DNA from: Hortaea werneckii
Lineage: Eukaryota > Ascomycota > Dothideomycetes > Mycosphaerellales > Teratosphaeriaceae
DNA: 64,000 nt
Direction: 5' to 3'
Assembly (NCBI GenBank): GCA_037044905.1
Contig: JBAOKB010000009.1
Location: 45,643 to 109,642, forward strand
Positions 39,454 through 51,562 of this stretch are shown piece by piece. Each line of letters begins with the position of its first letter. The first letter of the stretch is position 1. The position numbers were made by a program, and so were the translations under genes. The notes beneath the pieces were generated by a model. That model did no database searches. It had not been told where the DNA came from and was given only the letters and a program-made list of their open reading frames with translations.

Positions 39454-40128
39454 GATGTCGACTCAATGGAATTCAGGCGCGTAGGAGGTCTTTGCTTTCC
39501 GTTCCGTATGAACTTGGCTGGTCGTTTCGTCGCAGACTACGGCGGTCGCATCGTGTCGAATCGACCGCTAGAAGGTCATGGCGACGGCGTTGTCGTCCGT
39601 CTCGTGGGATATGCACGACTTTCCGGTCAGCTGCAGTGGAAGACGCTGACGACGTCGCGACACGTCGATCGAGGGTGGGTGTAAAAGAAAGAAACGAGTC
39701 GTGTGTGCCTGTGCCAGTCGACAGCGGCTAGATCGACATGAGAAAAGAGCGGACAGCGAGGGTGTGACAAGCCAGTTCATGATCGCCCTCCACCCAAGCT
39801 GCTTCCGTTAGCGTACCTTGCAAATCCCTGCAAGCCCGCCGAGCCGAACAACCTTCACGGCACACCGCCAATTACCTCTCTTCCCGCTGCGAGATGTGCG
39901 TCAGTGCTGGGAGATGGATCGGAGTCCCTCACGTGCCCTTGAATTTGCTATCTTACATAGCAAACAGATAGATAACACCTCGTCCATCTGTATAGTAGGA
40001 GATTACAGTTCGGCTGCTGTCTTGTCTGTATGCTGCAACCACCCGGTGGAAAACCTCATCTTCACGCCAAGAAGACTGATCGTGAGAGTCGTGACATGCG
40101 AGGCTGAGACCATCCGTATGGGCTCGCA
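39454..40128. promoter_or_regulatory. Divergent region between RXT3 and BTN1
   Basis: About 675 bases that must carry both promoters. No specific element is recognised. Confidence 0.4.
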
Positions 40129-41549
40129 ATGCTCCCGATGCCTGGCGCCCCATCCACATCATGGAGCAGCTACCGGGCTCGAATCCAGGCAGCGATAGAA
40201 GCCGCTGACATACGAGTCTGTATAGCCTTCTGGCTGTTCGGTACACACTTTACCTGACTGGCTTGATAGGCCTGTCCCATATGATGGATGAGACCTCGAC
40301 TAACCACAGCCCGTGACTCCTAGGCCTCATCAACAACATCTTCTATGTAATCATCCTCTCCGCAGCCCTCGACCTCGTAGGCCCAGCAATCCCCAAAGCG
40401 ACTGTCCTCCTAGCCTCGATCATCCCGGGTCTCGCGACCAAGATCGTCGTCCCCTATATCATCCACCTCGTCCCGTACTCGCTGCGCGTCCTCATCTTCG
40501 CAGCCCTTTCAACATGCGGCATGCTCGTCGTCGCCCTTTCCCCATCTGGCGCAGACCCAACTAGCGTATCCTCGAAAATAGCCGGCATTGTACTAGCCAA
40601 CATCAGCTCGGGGGCAGGCGAAGTAAATTTCCTGGCCCTCACACACTTCTATGGCACCCAGAGTCTAGCGGCATGGGGCAGTGGGACAGGAGCAGCGGGG
40701 CTAATAGGAGCCGGAGCCTATGCTCTTGCCACAACCATACTCGGCTTCAGCGTCCATGCCACGCTGCTAGCCAGTACAGTCATCCCGCTTGGGATGCTAA
40801 TAAGCTTCTTCGGTCTCCTCCCACTAGGCCCCCTACGAACCACCAAACCCCAAAGCTCAAAGTACACCCGTCTAGCAAACGACGACGAGGACATCGCCTC
40901 CGACGACAACGACCACATCCCCGAAGCAGCCAGCCTCCTCAACCAACGCCACGGCCGCATATCCCCCGCATATGACCGCCGCACCGCCTCCTCCACCCTC
41001 CGCACCCAACTCCACCGCACCCGCGCCCTGCTAATCCCCTACATGCTGCCGCTCTTCCTGGTCTACGTAGCCGAATACAGCATCAACCAAGGCGTCAGCC
41101 CAACCCTCTTATTCCCCCTCCCCTCAACGCCCTTCACGCACTTCCGCGCCTTCTACCCGACCTACAGCGCCATCTACCAACTCGGCGTCTTCCTGTCCCG
41201 CTCCTCGCTTCCCTTCCTAAGGGTTAAAACCCTCTACCTCCCGACACTTCTCCAAGTCGCGAATCTCCTCGCGTTAACGCTGCATGCGCTCTGGCCGTTT
41301 ATCCCCTCGGTGTACTTTGTTTTCGGGATCGTGTTCTGGGAGGGTCTGTTGGGGGGGCTGGTGTACGTGAGTACGTTCGCAGCGATCCGGGAGGAGGTCG
41401 CGGAGGCGGAGCGGGAGTTTTGTCTCGGGGCCGTTACGGTGAGTGATTCGGCGGGGATCTGTGTGGCGGGACTTGTGGGCGTGGTGTTGGAGCAAGGGTT
41501 GTGTGAGTGGCAGGTTCGGCAGGGGAGGGGGTGGTGTCGGGAGTTGTGA
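40129..41549 (+). CDS. BTN1: BTN1, vacuolar membrane protein (CLN3/battenin homolog)
   Basis: Two exons, 40129..40240 and 40324..41549 (83-base intron, phase 1), 445 residues. The N terminus leads to RVCIAFWLFGLINNIFYVIILSAALDLVGP, the family TM1 signature, with the intron falling inside WLFG|LINN. About ten to twelve membrane spans follow, with FAALSTCGMLVVALSP, SSGAGEVNFLALTHFY (a battenin hallmark), YMLPLFLVYVAEYSINQGVSPTL and FWEGLLGGLVYVSTF. A polar loop lies at about 265-320. Btn1 affects vacuolar pH and basic amino-acid homeostasis in yeast; loss of human CLN3 causes juvenile Batten disease. Two in-frame ATGs (40129, 40138) are possible starts. The first exon is short and has no other support than frame and motif. 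Confidence 0.9.
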
Positions 41550-43199
41550 TACGAGGAGGTAGGGGTTGCGGTATGGGAGACCGCGATGTGGGGTGTTTTG
41601 GGGGTTATCAAGGAAGATGTTAGTCTGGGAAGTCACGGTGTGGCGCTGGTAGGCTATGAGACGGAGACTTGGATCGCGAGCGGTCCTTCGACCTTGTTCG
41701 GGGACAAGACGCATCCGTATCTCAGCAGAATTTTGGTGCTTCTGCTTCTACGCCACAGCTCCCTCTCTCTCCTCGCTGGGACACTATGTGTTACTTCAGC
41801 GTTTCGCCCTTCGGCCTTTGTAGGGAGGACATTGTTCCTCATGAGTTCCCGGGATGTGCGGACGGGACTGAAATCATATGTATACTAAGAGGGCTTCACG
41901 AGGGCTAGGACGCAATCTCAGGATAGGAGTTGCAACCGCAGCTTACTAGAGCAGATACGAGGCCTTAGGGACTTTTTAGCGGGCAATCCTTCCATCTTTT
42001 TCTTTTTCTTTTTCTTTTTCTTTTTTTTTCTTCTTCTTTCCATCCTTGAGGAGGATGCAGCTCTGTCAAGACAACGAAGATCGTGCATGAGGAGGGAAAA
42101 AGCTCAAGACGGACTTGTCCTGGGAGTAGCTGAATCCAAATCCACATACCGTATAAATCGTTTATTATAAGATATACACAGGATAATGGATACGATTGAC
42201 CATGACCGCAATGCTCCAAGAGACAAAGGAGCTGAAACACTTTCAAAAGGAACATCGATAGTGAGGGTAGAAATGTAGCTTCCTTGTAGGATGTGTGTGT
42301 TTTCTTTCCCTTTCTTTTTGTCTTCTATATATATATATGTATATATTTTCTACTGCCCTTTTTTTTGTTTCTGTTTTTATTTTTCTACCTAAGCACTCCA
42401 CGATCTCGCCATAGATTCAGAATGTGCTGGTACGGGTAAGAACGCTCTACGCGTAAATGTTTCAGGGATAGAAACGTTGTCCAAACTGCTAAGAAGTTGG
42501 GTTAATCAATGCTGATTGTTGTGGCGTACCTAGGCAATGTTCAACCAAGCTGCCAAAAAAGCAATCAGGAATGAACCTGTTTTTCTTGATGATTTTCCTT
42601 CCTTTTTCTGTTGTCGCTGATCAACTAAGCAAAAAGATGCACAGGGTTTTGGTGAGGAACTCTTCACTACAGGCAGTACTGAATGGTTGGTGTAGGCTCG
42701 GGTATGGTGGAGGGGGAAACGCAGCCGATCTCCCTTTTCCCCCACGCCGGCAAGCTGCATGCAAACTCTCCACATGACGTTTCTTCGCCCACCCCCCACT
42801 CACGGACACGCATTCCCCTACTCTCGTACCAAAGTCGCGAGCAGCAAATGTGCCAGATGACTTTCGTCTGGCCACATGAGCGGACTCATGACTGCCGTAC
42901 CGACGAATTCGATTGGCGCTCTAAGCTATGGAAGGTAAGGGAGGTAGGTAAGAAGATAGGAAGGGAGGGAGGGAGGGCCACATTTTGTGCCTAGGTTTGA
43001 ATGACGGCATAGACGACGCGCCTTTCGTGCATGTGGTCTACACCAGACCATGGCACTGTCAAGTACCGAACCGCTATCTATTTACTTTTACTTACATCTT
43101 TTCCTTAAATTTCCACTTCTCTAATACTAGGAACACGGTTGATTGAAGAGTTGGTTCAGGCGTTCACTCGGAATTTCTTTCTCGTCCGGAATATCGCAT
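41550..43199. other. Intergenic, 1.65 kb, with TTTTTC repeat
   Basis: Between two plus-strand genes. It contains an interrupted (CTTTTT)n run at about 41996-42038 and AT-rich sequence at 42290-42400. No coding signal is recognised. Confidence 0.45.
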
Positions 43200-44739
43200 A
43201 TGGCGCTTCCTAACCCATTCCGTCGCCACACGTCCAATACCCGGAAGTAAGTTCTGCTAAAAGCCTCTGATGCGAACAGAAAAACAAGTTCCACACATAC
43301 TAACAGGGAATTTCCATTTCAGATGCTGGGGCTACACCTTCGAACTCACCCCCGACCACCTCACCGAAGAGCAATGTATCCCCCTACGACAATCCTACGA
43401 CGTCCTAGGCGAGCAGGTCCTGAACCGCCTAAACGAAATCTCACCTCCGCCACGGAAAGACCTCCCACGCGGGAACAGCCAGTTCACGAAACCGCGCGCA
43501 GAACCGGCGGAATCGATCAGCAAGCAAGAGCAAGAGCAAGAACGCACAACAAACCCGGCGACACGGGATCTCTACGCGATTCTACAGGAGCATAAGGACC
43601 ACGATGAGCTACTCCAGCGGTTCTGGTGCGAAGTCACCACCGTGCCCGAATGGGTCGACTGGGAGCAAATACGGCGGGGACAGGATACATTCTACCGATA
43701 CGGCGCGGCGAACCTGACGGGGCTCGCGTACCAGAGCCTACTAGGCGGGATGGGGGCGGCGAGGGTCGTCGAGACGCTGGCTAGGACGGGGGGGTTTTCG
43801 ACCAAAGTGGCCAAGGGCCGACTGTTCGAGACGACGCAGCATATTCTGCAATGCACGAAGTCGGTGGAGAGTCTGCGACCGGGCGGGGAGGGGTTCGCGT
43901 CGACGATCCGGGTAAGGTTGTTGCATGCGGCGGTGCGGAATCGGATTATGGGGTTGACGCGGTCGCGGCCGGAGTACTACGATGTCGAGGCGTGGGGGGT
44001 GCCGATTAACGATCTGGATTCGATGGGCACGATCGCGACCTTCTCTGCGTCGTTGATCTGGATGAGTCTGCCGCGTCAGGGGATCTTCATGCGGCGGCAG
44101 GAGATTGAGGACTACGTGGCGCTATGGCGGTATATTGCGTATCTGGTTGGGTGCCCTACGGAACCGTTTGCGACCGCGGAGGGGGCGAAGGCATGTATGG
44201 AGGCTTTGCTGCTCTATGAGATCCATCCGACAGACACTTCGAAGATCCTGGCGAATAATATCATCAAATGTCTTGCGGATCAACCGCCCGGGTGTCCGTC
44301 CGCAGAGTTCCTCTCCGCCTCAGCGCGCTGGCTAAACGGCCATGAACTTAGCGATCGACTCGGCCTGATGCGGCCGAGCCTGTACTACTACTTCCTCGTC
44401 GCAGGGCAATGCATCTTCTTCGCCTTCTTCAACTACTCGAACCGGGCAGTGCCGTCGTGGGACGCGAAGAAGATCGAGATGCTCAAGCGCGTCTTCTACA
44501 ACCTGGTCGTGAACACGGAGTTTGGGCTAAAGGGGCAGGAGAGCGCGTTCGAGTTCAAATATATCCCCGAGTATTCCACTATCACGGCCATGGGCGAGGC
44601 GGACAAGTCCGATAAGCCGACGACGTCGTACACGGAGTGGCAAAGCAAGAAGGCGCTGCTGTATACCGGCGCTGTGCTCGTGCTTGGCAGCTACGTGGCT
44701 TATCGAGTGACCAATTATGCGCTTGGGCTGGTCTTCTAG
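43200..44739 (+). CDS. ER-bound oxygenase mpaB / rubber-oxygenase-like (DUF2236) protein
   Basis: Two exons, 43200..43246 and 43323..44739 (76-base intron, phase 2), 487 residues. The first exon encodes MALPNPFRRHTSNTRK, joined to CWGYTFELTPDHLTEEQ. The DUF2236/mpaB landmarks follow: VDWEQIRRGQDTFYRYGAAN, SLLGGMGAARVVETL, TIRVRLLHAAVRNRIM (candidate haem-ligand His), WGVPINDLDSMGTIATFSA and DYVALWRYIAYLVGCP. A C-terminal TM segment (LLYTGAVLVLGSYVAYRV) fits ER anchoring. Characterised relatives include the Penicillium MpaB oxygenase, which cleaves a farnesyl chain, and bacterial latex-clearing proteins. No biosynthetic genes surround it, so it is not evidently part of a cluster. Confidence 0.85.
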
Positions 44740-45779
44740 ATAGTTGTGTAATCATGTATCAAGAGACGAAGGGGGGGGTTCTTTCTCTAATAAGAAGGAT
44801 GACATCCTGCCTGGTCCTTGCTCTCCTTCTCTCTCTCGTGTTCTCAGCGCGAGCTGAAAAGAGCCGGGATACCTAATGATGATGATGTGGCTCCTCGACT
44901 TTTCAGGCCCTGCATGACCGACCCAGCGTCGGATGTTGGCCGTGTGAGCCGTGCTCCCCCGTCTGATGCTTATTGTCGAATTGGCCAGTAATGGAGCGCG
45001 GGTCGGACACTGGACATGTAGATTCGAGCCAGATACACTTTCGCCATCCTTGTTTGGCGGCGGCGTAAGCGGGTCTGCCATGTGCGGGACCTGGATGGGG
45101 CTTGGCTGGAATAAAACATACACAGTAGGCGGAGGGGCAGCGAGCAGCGGTTGGCGGCCTCTAAGGTGGCTCTGCTGAAGCGAAAGCCCCGCCGTGCTGC
45201 CCGCCGGACAGCGGAAAGCGGAAAGCGGAGCCCGGCCTGCATAAGGAAGCGCGCGCATTTGCCTGCCTGCTGGAGCTGCGCGGCTTTCGGGACACTGCAC
45301 AAGTGCCGTTTCGCTAACCTTTTCCTCCTTCTCGTTTCTAACATAGGCGGGGGTTGATGTTATGGCTATTATGATGATAAGGTGCATGTGAGTTTAGGCC
45401 GTGCACATTTCAAAGCAAAAGAGCGTGAAAATTATAAGGGGAAGCATATCACCCGCGCATGTGACCGGGACCAGGAAGAAGCAAGGACGGGTTTTTTGCG
45501 GACGACTGTCACATGCTTGGACTGAAGCATTGAGGGGTAGAGAGAGAGAGAGAGAGAGGGACAAACCGACTGGCAAAGTGTAGTAGGGAAGGGAATGGCG
45601 CAGCGCAGGTCGGCGCAAGTGGCAGTGGCTCCACGAGAACAGCGTTGCACCGCAGCGGCAACAACATCATTGTAAAGAACCAGATCCCTGCAGAGAGCAG
45701 CTGCGGCTGCGAACGACGTGGGCGCGAACAGTGTTAGGGTCACACGACGAAAAGCGACTCTCCCCTTCCCCGGCACGAG
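44740..45779. other. Intergenic, 1.04 kb
   Basis: 3' flank of the mpaB-like gene and promoter of the RasGEF gene, with a short (AG)n run at about 45540-45558. Nothing else is seen. Confidence 0.4.
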
Positions 45780-48700
45780 ATGCCGACATCGACTGCGGCA
45801 CATGAGGCGCGGCGGAGCTCCAAATCTGGTCCGTCGGCGGGGTACGAGAATAAGGCATATGAACGGCGCGAGAAATCAAAGAGTAGTCAGTACCATGGTG
45901 CGAGGGAGCCGGGATCCCGGCGGGGGAGTGTCCAGCCGACTCAGGAGGGAAGGGTTCCGGGCTCAACCACACGGCCGCGTTTGAAGGATAGGACCAACTC
46001 AGCACCGATAGTGGAAGGCCGGCAGTCCCAAGGCCGCGACAAAGATCGAGATGGCGAGGACAGTCAAGACGAAGGTACAGATGCAGAGGAGACGGATGCT
46101 GCACAGCCCGCAATGGGTGGCGCCATGGATGAGGACGAAGTCGCGGGGGTGGTAGGCGCAGTGAGACAGTATCAACCGTTCCAGAGTCCTGAGGTAACGC
46201 TGACTTGCTCCCCTTTGTGGCTCGGAAGCTGTTGTGTGTGTGCGAGATAGAGGACAAGCTGACGGGTTCCATCCACTCTGCAGGTCGCAGAGCCACTTAC
46301 AGAAATCAACATTGCTGTCATTGGCGCCGAAGGCGTTGGCAAGTCTACCTTCGTACAAAGAGCATTAGATCTCCCGCACCTGCCTGACTCACCGGCTGCT
46401 GAGCGAAAGCTTCCTGTCGATGATGGCGAATATCTCGTTCGCCTGTTAGAGCTACCAATTGACGACGTGTACGTGGACGACGACGATACTGTAGGCTGGC
46501 CGGATACCATCGGCGACAAGATGCTCCCCCGAATCGACGGCGCTATCACCCTCTACGACGTGCAAGACAAAGATAGCTTTGCGGATATCCCTGAGGTGCT
46601 AAGTGAGTCCTCACACCCCTTTGTTTGCCGCTTCACGAACGACCTTCTAATTGTTATGTGGCAAACAGCTGCAATCCGCAAGGCCAGTATACCATCATTG
46701 CTCGTATCGGCCAAGTGCGACATGCCTACTGCCGACCGAGAACTTGATCCAAGTATGGTAGAGCAGAAAGCTCGCCGATCAATAAATGGTGTCGGGACAC
46801 TGCAGTCATCGCGTTCGAGCATCGACGAGCATAAAAAGGCTATGTCGGTGCTTTTGAGGAACATCATCTTTGGCACACAAGGTGCGTCTTGTTCCGTATG
46901 ATCCATGTTCTGCCATTACATAGCTGACGCATTCCAGATGGCGATGAGGGACAAGGCCGATCATCGATGCGCAGACGCACACAATCGAACGCTGTCCGGC
47001 CAGTGTCGCCCCGACCACTAGGAGGACTAGGACACGCTCGAGCGTCGTCTGAGTACACTGGCAGTATTCACAAAGATCTCAAGCACGCCCGACACGACTC
47101 TAGTATTGCAGCTCTCGGCAAAAGCGACACTCTCCAGGTACCTGGTGAATCTTATGATGACATCCCGCGCTCTTTCCTGTTTGAAGAGTCTGGTAGTGAC
47201 AATGGCTCTGCACTATCCCAACGATCATCGGTCTCCATGGATGCGACGCCCCAGGCTATTGCGAGCGCACCGCGGACTTCAATCTTGGCCGAGAACGGCG
47301 CGACATGGGATGAACTTGTCGACCGATTACTGGCACAACCTGCATCAAAAGCAGACAGCAAATTCTCCGGCATCTTCCTTGCACTTTACCGCAAATTCGC
47401 GGCCCCAGGAAAGTTACTGGAGGCCATTGTTGAGCGATTCGATGCACTAGAGAGGGATACGGTAATGCAACAGATCATGAAGACGATAGCGCAGCTTCGA
47501 TTCCTGACCGTGCTGGAGCAATGGATAGGGCAGTATCCGGGTGACTTTGCGCATCCTCGGACCAAACGCCGGATGCAAACATTTGCTGGGAAGATTGCGC
47601 AGGTCAAGATCTTTACAGTAGCTGCTAAAGAGATCTCGGGTCACCTGGAGCTCGTACAGGAAGACGACGATACCGACTGGGCTTGTAACGACAAAGAGAG
47701 AGAAGCGTCAGGTAGTCGGGAGTCCAGTGCGTCGCGGTCTAGCTCGCTGATTGACGATCCAAACTTTGGCTTCATGGACGCCCTAAGCGGGTCGACGCTA
47801 CTTGACGACAAGAGTACGACCGCAACCATCGGAGACGAGACCATACGTTCAACGTCAGGAATTTCTATCTCCTCATCCCAAATCATGGCCCATGCAGAAG
47901 CAGCCCAGAAAGCAGCCCAGCTCCTCCAACCCGCTCAACGACAACAGCTCAGCAAAATCCAATGGCGAGCGCTCGAAGCGCAACTGGATGACCTGATCGC
48001 CAAGGAACTAACCCGGATGGACTGGGTCATGTTCTCATCCATCCGCCCACGAGACCTCGTCCGACAGGTCTCCATGTCGGAAAAAGCCCGCTGCAAAAGC
48101 CTCATCCACGTAAACCGAATGATCGAGCACTTCAACCAAGTCGCAGCCTGGGTGAAAAACTACGTCCTCTTCCGCGACAAGCCCAAACACCGGGCCATCA
48201 TGCTGGAGAAAATGATGCGGATCGGGCGCAAACTGCGCGAGATGAACAACTACAACGCCCTGGGGGCCATCATCGCGGGGATCAAATCCTCCTGCGTCCA
48301 ACGCCTCGCCGCCACGCGCGAGCTCATCTCCCCCCAAGTCGGCAAGGACTACGCCCGGCTTGAGCTCCTGATGGGCTCGTCCAAGTCGCACGCCGCGTAC
48401 CGGCTGGCATGGGAAAACACGTCCACGGAACGGATCCCCTACCTGCCCCTCCATCTCCGCGACCTGGCGTCGGCGGAACAGGGGAGCTCGACGTACTTGG
48501 GTGCCAGCGAAAGGGGCCGTGTCAATTGGAAGAAGTTTGAGATTATGGGCGAGGTCGTGGTCAGTATGCAGCGGGCGCAGGGGAGTCCATATAAAGGGCT
48601 CGGTGACAGTCGTGGGGAATTGCCGATTAGGGAGTTGGTGTTGGATGTCAAGCTTGAGAAGGATGAGGAGGTGAGTTTTGTCCTTTCTTATTCTTTTCTC

Positions 48701-48847
48701 TTTTCTCGTTTTTTCCCCCTTATCTCTTTCAGACCCAGTAAGCTGACGGACGATTCCCAGATCCTCTACGACCGCAGCATCCAACTCGAGCCCTCGCCCG
48801 GCACCGCAGGCGCATCGGAGAAGTTTAAGCAGTTCTTCAAGCGATGA
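45780..48847 (+). CDS. Ras guanine-nucleotide exchange factor with N-terminal P-loop domain
   Basis: Five exons: 45780..46193, 46284..46602, 46669..46881, 46938..48670, 48761..48847; 921 residues. A disordered acidic/basic N tail (1-138) is followed by a GTPase-like domain: INIAVIGAEGVGKSTF (Walker A at about 152-160), DGAITLYDVQDKDSF and SLLVSAKCDM, which corresponds to the G4 strand with NKxD altered to AKCD. A linker leads to the RasGEF N module (FSGIFLALYRKFAAPGKLLEAI). The catalytic CDC25 domain includes LTRMDWVMFSSIRPRDLVRQV, RCKSLIHVNRMIEHFNQVAAWV and MNNYNALGAIIAGIKSSCVQRL. It would activate Ras-type GTPases in signalling. The last intron (90 bases) is in frame with no stop. Confidence 0.86.
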
Positions 48848-49381
48848 GAGGAACGAGATAAGCTGAGAATGGGGTGGCGAAATGATGGAAAAAAAAAAAT
48901 ACCGGTTACTTGATGAACGATGTATGAACGAAGATGATTTGACAATGATGATGAATTCCCACCAAATGTTTCCCAAGACTTATTTCTGGTGTTGACGGGG
49001 GAAGGAAAGGGCGCTCAAAAAGGGGTTGGTGAAAGGAAAAGGGGAGGGAGGGGGAAGGAAGGAAGGGACCAAAAGGAGAAAAGTGCGGACTTTGTAGGCC
49101 ATGAGGAGCATTGTAAATATCCAAAAAAAAAAAAGGCGATTATGAAATTTCTCTGTTCTCCTCTCTTGAACTTTTAATTGCATTTGGTGGTGAAAAGGAT
49201 AGGCAGGGGGGAAAGGAGGAAGACGGCTCACAAGTATGCATGTTTCACATGAGGGATTCGAATTAATTGACGCCTTTTTCTCCACCGAGAGAAAGGCAGG
49301 AGGTACTCGAGGCAAGAGAAAAGGGACAAGGGAAGAAGAGAGGAAAAGCCGCCGCAGAGGAAAGGAAGAATCTACCGTCTT
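48848..49381. other. Convergent intergenic, 0.53 kb
   Basis: Between the stops of the RasGEF gene and the SDR gene. Purine-rich on the plus strand, with poly-A at 48890-48899 and 49123-49133. No gene signal. Confidence 0.4.
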
Positions 49382-50516
49382 CTACATAATCATATAGCCC
49401 CCATCAACGGGCAAGTTGACCCCCGTAACCCACGCGGCATCCTCGCTCGCCAAAAAGACCGCCACCCTCGCCACATCGTCCGGATCCCCCATCCCGCCAA
49501 ACGGATGCGCCTTGGTAATCTCCGCCAACATCCTTCCATCGTTCTGCAGATTCTGCGTCATCGCCGTCTTGAGAAAACCGGGACAGAGGGCATTACAATG
49601 GATCCTCTGCTCAGCATAATCGAGCGCGACCTGCTTGGTCAACTGGGAAACGGCACCCTTTGCAGCCGTGTAGGCGGGGGTATTATGGTATGCGACGAGT
49701 CCCTGGACGGAAGAGGTGTTGATGATCCAGCCTTTGTCTTTGAGGCCTGGGAGAGGGGGTTGGTTGAGCATTTGGACGAGGGCGTATTTGCAGCCGAGGA
49801 AGACGGATTTGATGTTGATGGCGATGGTTTTGTCCCAGTCGGCTTCGCTGAGCTCGTGGATGCCGTGCGGGCGGGTGTGGGTTGCTTCTACGGAGATGCC
49901 GGCGTTGTCTGCAGGGAAGGGAGTTAGTGAGGGCGATGAGGAGAGGAGATTGAGTGAGGTGGGAAGGGAAGGAGAGGGGGTTTCAAAACGATGGGACGAC
50001 AATGACTTCCGATATCCCTAGCTTGCTCTCCTTTCGAAAAGGGAAGCGAGAAAAAAAAAATTCACAGAGGGGAGAGACCTAGAATGGGAAAGCAAAGAAA
50101 GGGGAAAAGTAAACCACAAACTGTACTATTAATCCGCTTTGTAGAATAGAAGAAGGAAAAACTAAAGACCTACTAGCCATAACATCCACCCTCCCAAAAA
50201 CCTCCACACACTTCGCCACGGCCGCCTCGACCTGCTCAGCAACCGTCATATCAGCCTGGACAAAGACCGCCCTCTCCGCCCCATAGATCCGCTGGATCTC
50301 CTGCGTCGTCGTCTCAACCCCCTCGCCACTCTCGATCCGATGGGAGAAATCATCCGCTTTCCCCGTCTCCGGATTCGTTTTGTTGCGCGGGTGGGAGAAG
50401 AGGTCGACGAGGCAGAGTTGGGCGCCTTCGGCTGCGAAGGCGAGGGAGATGGCGCGGCCGAGGCCGGAGGAGGCGCCGGTCACTATGGCGGTGCGGTTTT
50501 GGAGGCGGCCGGGCAT
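49382..50516 (-). CDS. Short-chain dehydrogenase/reductase (SDR)
   Basis: Two exons on the minus strand, 50516..50174 and 49908..49382, with a 265-base intron (donor GTAGGT, acceptor TGCAG, phase 1); 289 residues. The classical SDR motifs are complete: cofactor loop TGASSGLG (13-20), acidic VDLF at the end of beta2, NNAG (115-118, split by the intron), INTSSVQG with the catalytic Ser, and AYTAAKGA with the YxxxK pair. The C terminus WVTGVNLPVDGGYMIM is typical. VDLF after beta2 suggests preference for NAD(H). A 35-residue insert (SHPRNKTNPETGKADDFSHR) after beta2 is longer than in most classical SDRs. The substrate is unknown. Confidence 0.88.
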
Positions 50517-51118
50517 GATGTCTATCCCTCTTCGTCTGTTTTCGGGAAGGGAGATGGTGTCAATCGCTTAATTGTTCAGATCGGATAGGTGAGGAGGGGT
50601 AGCTGGCAGAGCTAGAAGGGTCGTTCGTCGGGCTTTGAAAAGTCGGGGTTTACGATGCGGAACTCTTCTTTCAATCGAATATTGGGATGGATTTGTTTCT
50701 CTCATGCAAAGTCTCCGCCGGGGATGAGAGCTGGTTTCGGATTTGGAAGGAACGGGTAGGTCATGGAGATGGGGTCAACTTTCAGACAATCCAACGACAC
50801 CCTACATACAACATTCGACTTGATTAAGATTGCGGACGGGAGGATTCATAAAGACAACCAACTATCTAAGTGAGGTGATGCGTCATGCTCTTACATTAAT
50901 AGGGAAGGATGGGAGAAGCAAGTCTCTTGCCCCCTTTCCCGCCCTCCCAAAAATTTAGAGATGAGAAGGAAGAGTAAAAGGGCTACACAACTCTTACTCT
51001 GCAAGCAACCTCATCCTACCATAGCTGTAGTGACCACTAGAAACAAAACGCTCGACAATGTCCACGCCGACGGAGAAGAAAAAAAATTAGTTTGAAAAAA
51101 GGAAAATAGTGAAACTCA
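50517..51118. other. Intergenic, 0.6 kb
   Basis: Promoter of the SDR gene and 3' flank of the BLOC1S1-like gene. Nothing else is seen. Confidence 0.4.
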
Positions 51119-51562
51119 TCATCCCCTCCACCGACTCCCCCCACTCGCACTTTCTTCCTCCCCCTCCCCCAATCCCTCCCCACCCTCCACCAACCGCAAA
51201 GTCTCCTCCAAAACCACAAAATCCCTCTCCAACATCTCGGCCCAATTCTGCAGGTCGCCAAACCGATTCAGCCCCCTAGTAGCCTTCTCCGCCTCGCGCG
51301 CCCACTTCTTCCCTTCCTTCTCCAAATCCTGTGTCGATTTCGCGAGGGCAGCTTCCTGGTTAGCGATGGCCTGGCTGTTGGCGTGGAGGTCTTGGGCTTT
51401 GTGTTGGCTGAGGGCGGAGTAGTGGGATCCGGCTGCGGAGAGGGTGGCGAGGATGGCGGCGCGGGCTTCGGTTTGGGCTTTTTGGTTTGGGGTGGATTGT
51501 TCTTCGTCTTCGGCGGTGCTGGGGGAGGGGACGGCGGTGGAGGATTGGCTGGATGGGGACAT
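51119..51562 (-). CDS. BLOC1S1: BLOC-1 subunit 1 (BLOC1S1/GCN5L1-like)
   Basis: Single exon, 147 residues. A short Ser/Thr-rich N tail is followed by one long helical, coiled-coil-prone stretch from about residue 28 to 127: AQTEARAAILATLSAAGSHY, LHANSQAIANQEAALAKSTQ, then RFGDLQNWAEMLERDFVVLEETLRLVEGG. The last part corresponds to the GDVENWARSIE-D block that marks BLOC1S1/GCN5L1. In yeast the BLOC-1-like complex sits on endosomes and helps control Rab5 inactivation. The C terminus is Gly/Glu-rich and variable. No introns are seen. Confidence 0.83.
   Translation of the reverse strand: MSPSSQSSTAVPSPSTAEDEEQSTPNQKAQTEARAAILATLSAAGSHYSALSQHKAQDLHANSQAIANQEAALAKSTQDLEKEGKKWAREAEKATRGLNRFGDLQNWAEMLERDFVVLEETLRLVEGGEGLGEGEEESASGGSRWRG

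Noticed and set aside
40165..40195. B-box-like string GGCTCGAATCC suggesting a tRNA
   Set aside because: No matching A box or foldable acceptor stem around it, and it lies inside the first coding exon of BTN1.
43200..44739. mpaB-like gene as part of a secondary-metabolite cluster
   Set aside because: No polyketide synthase, NRPS, terpene synthase, P450 or cluster regulator is adjacent; neighbours are BTN1 and a RasGEF.
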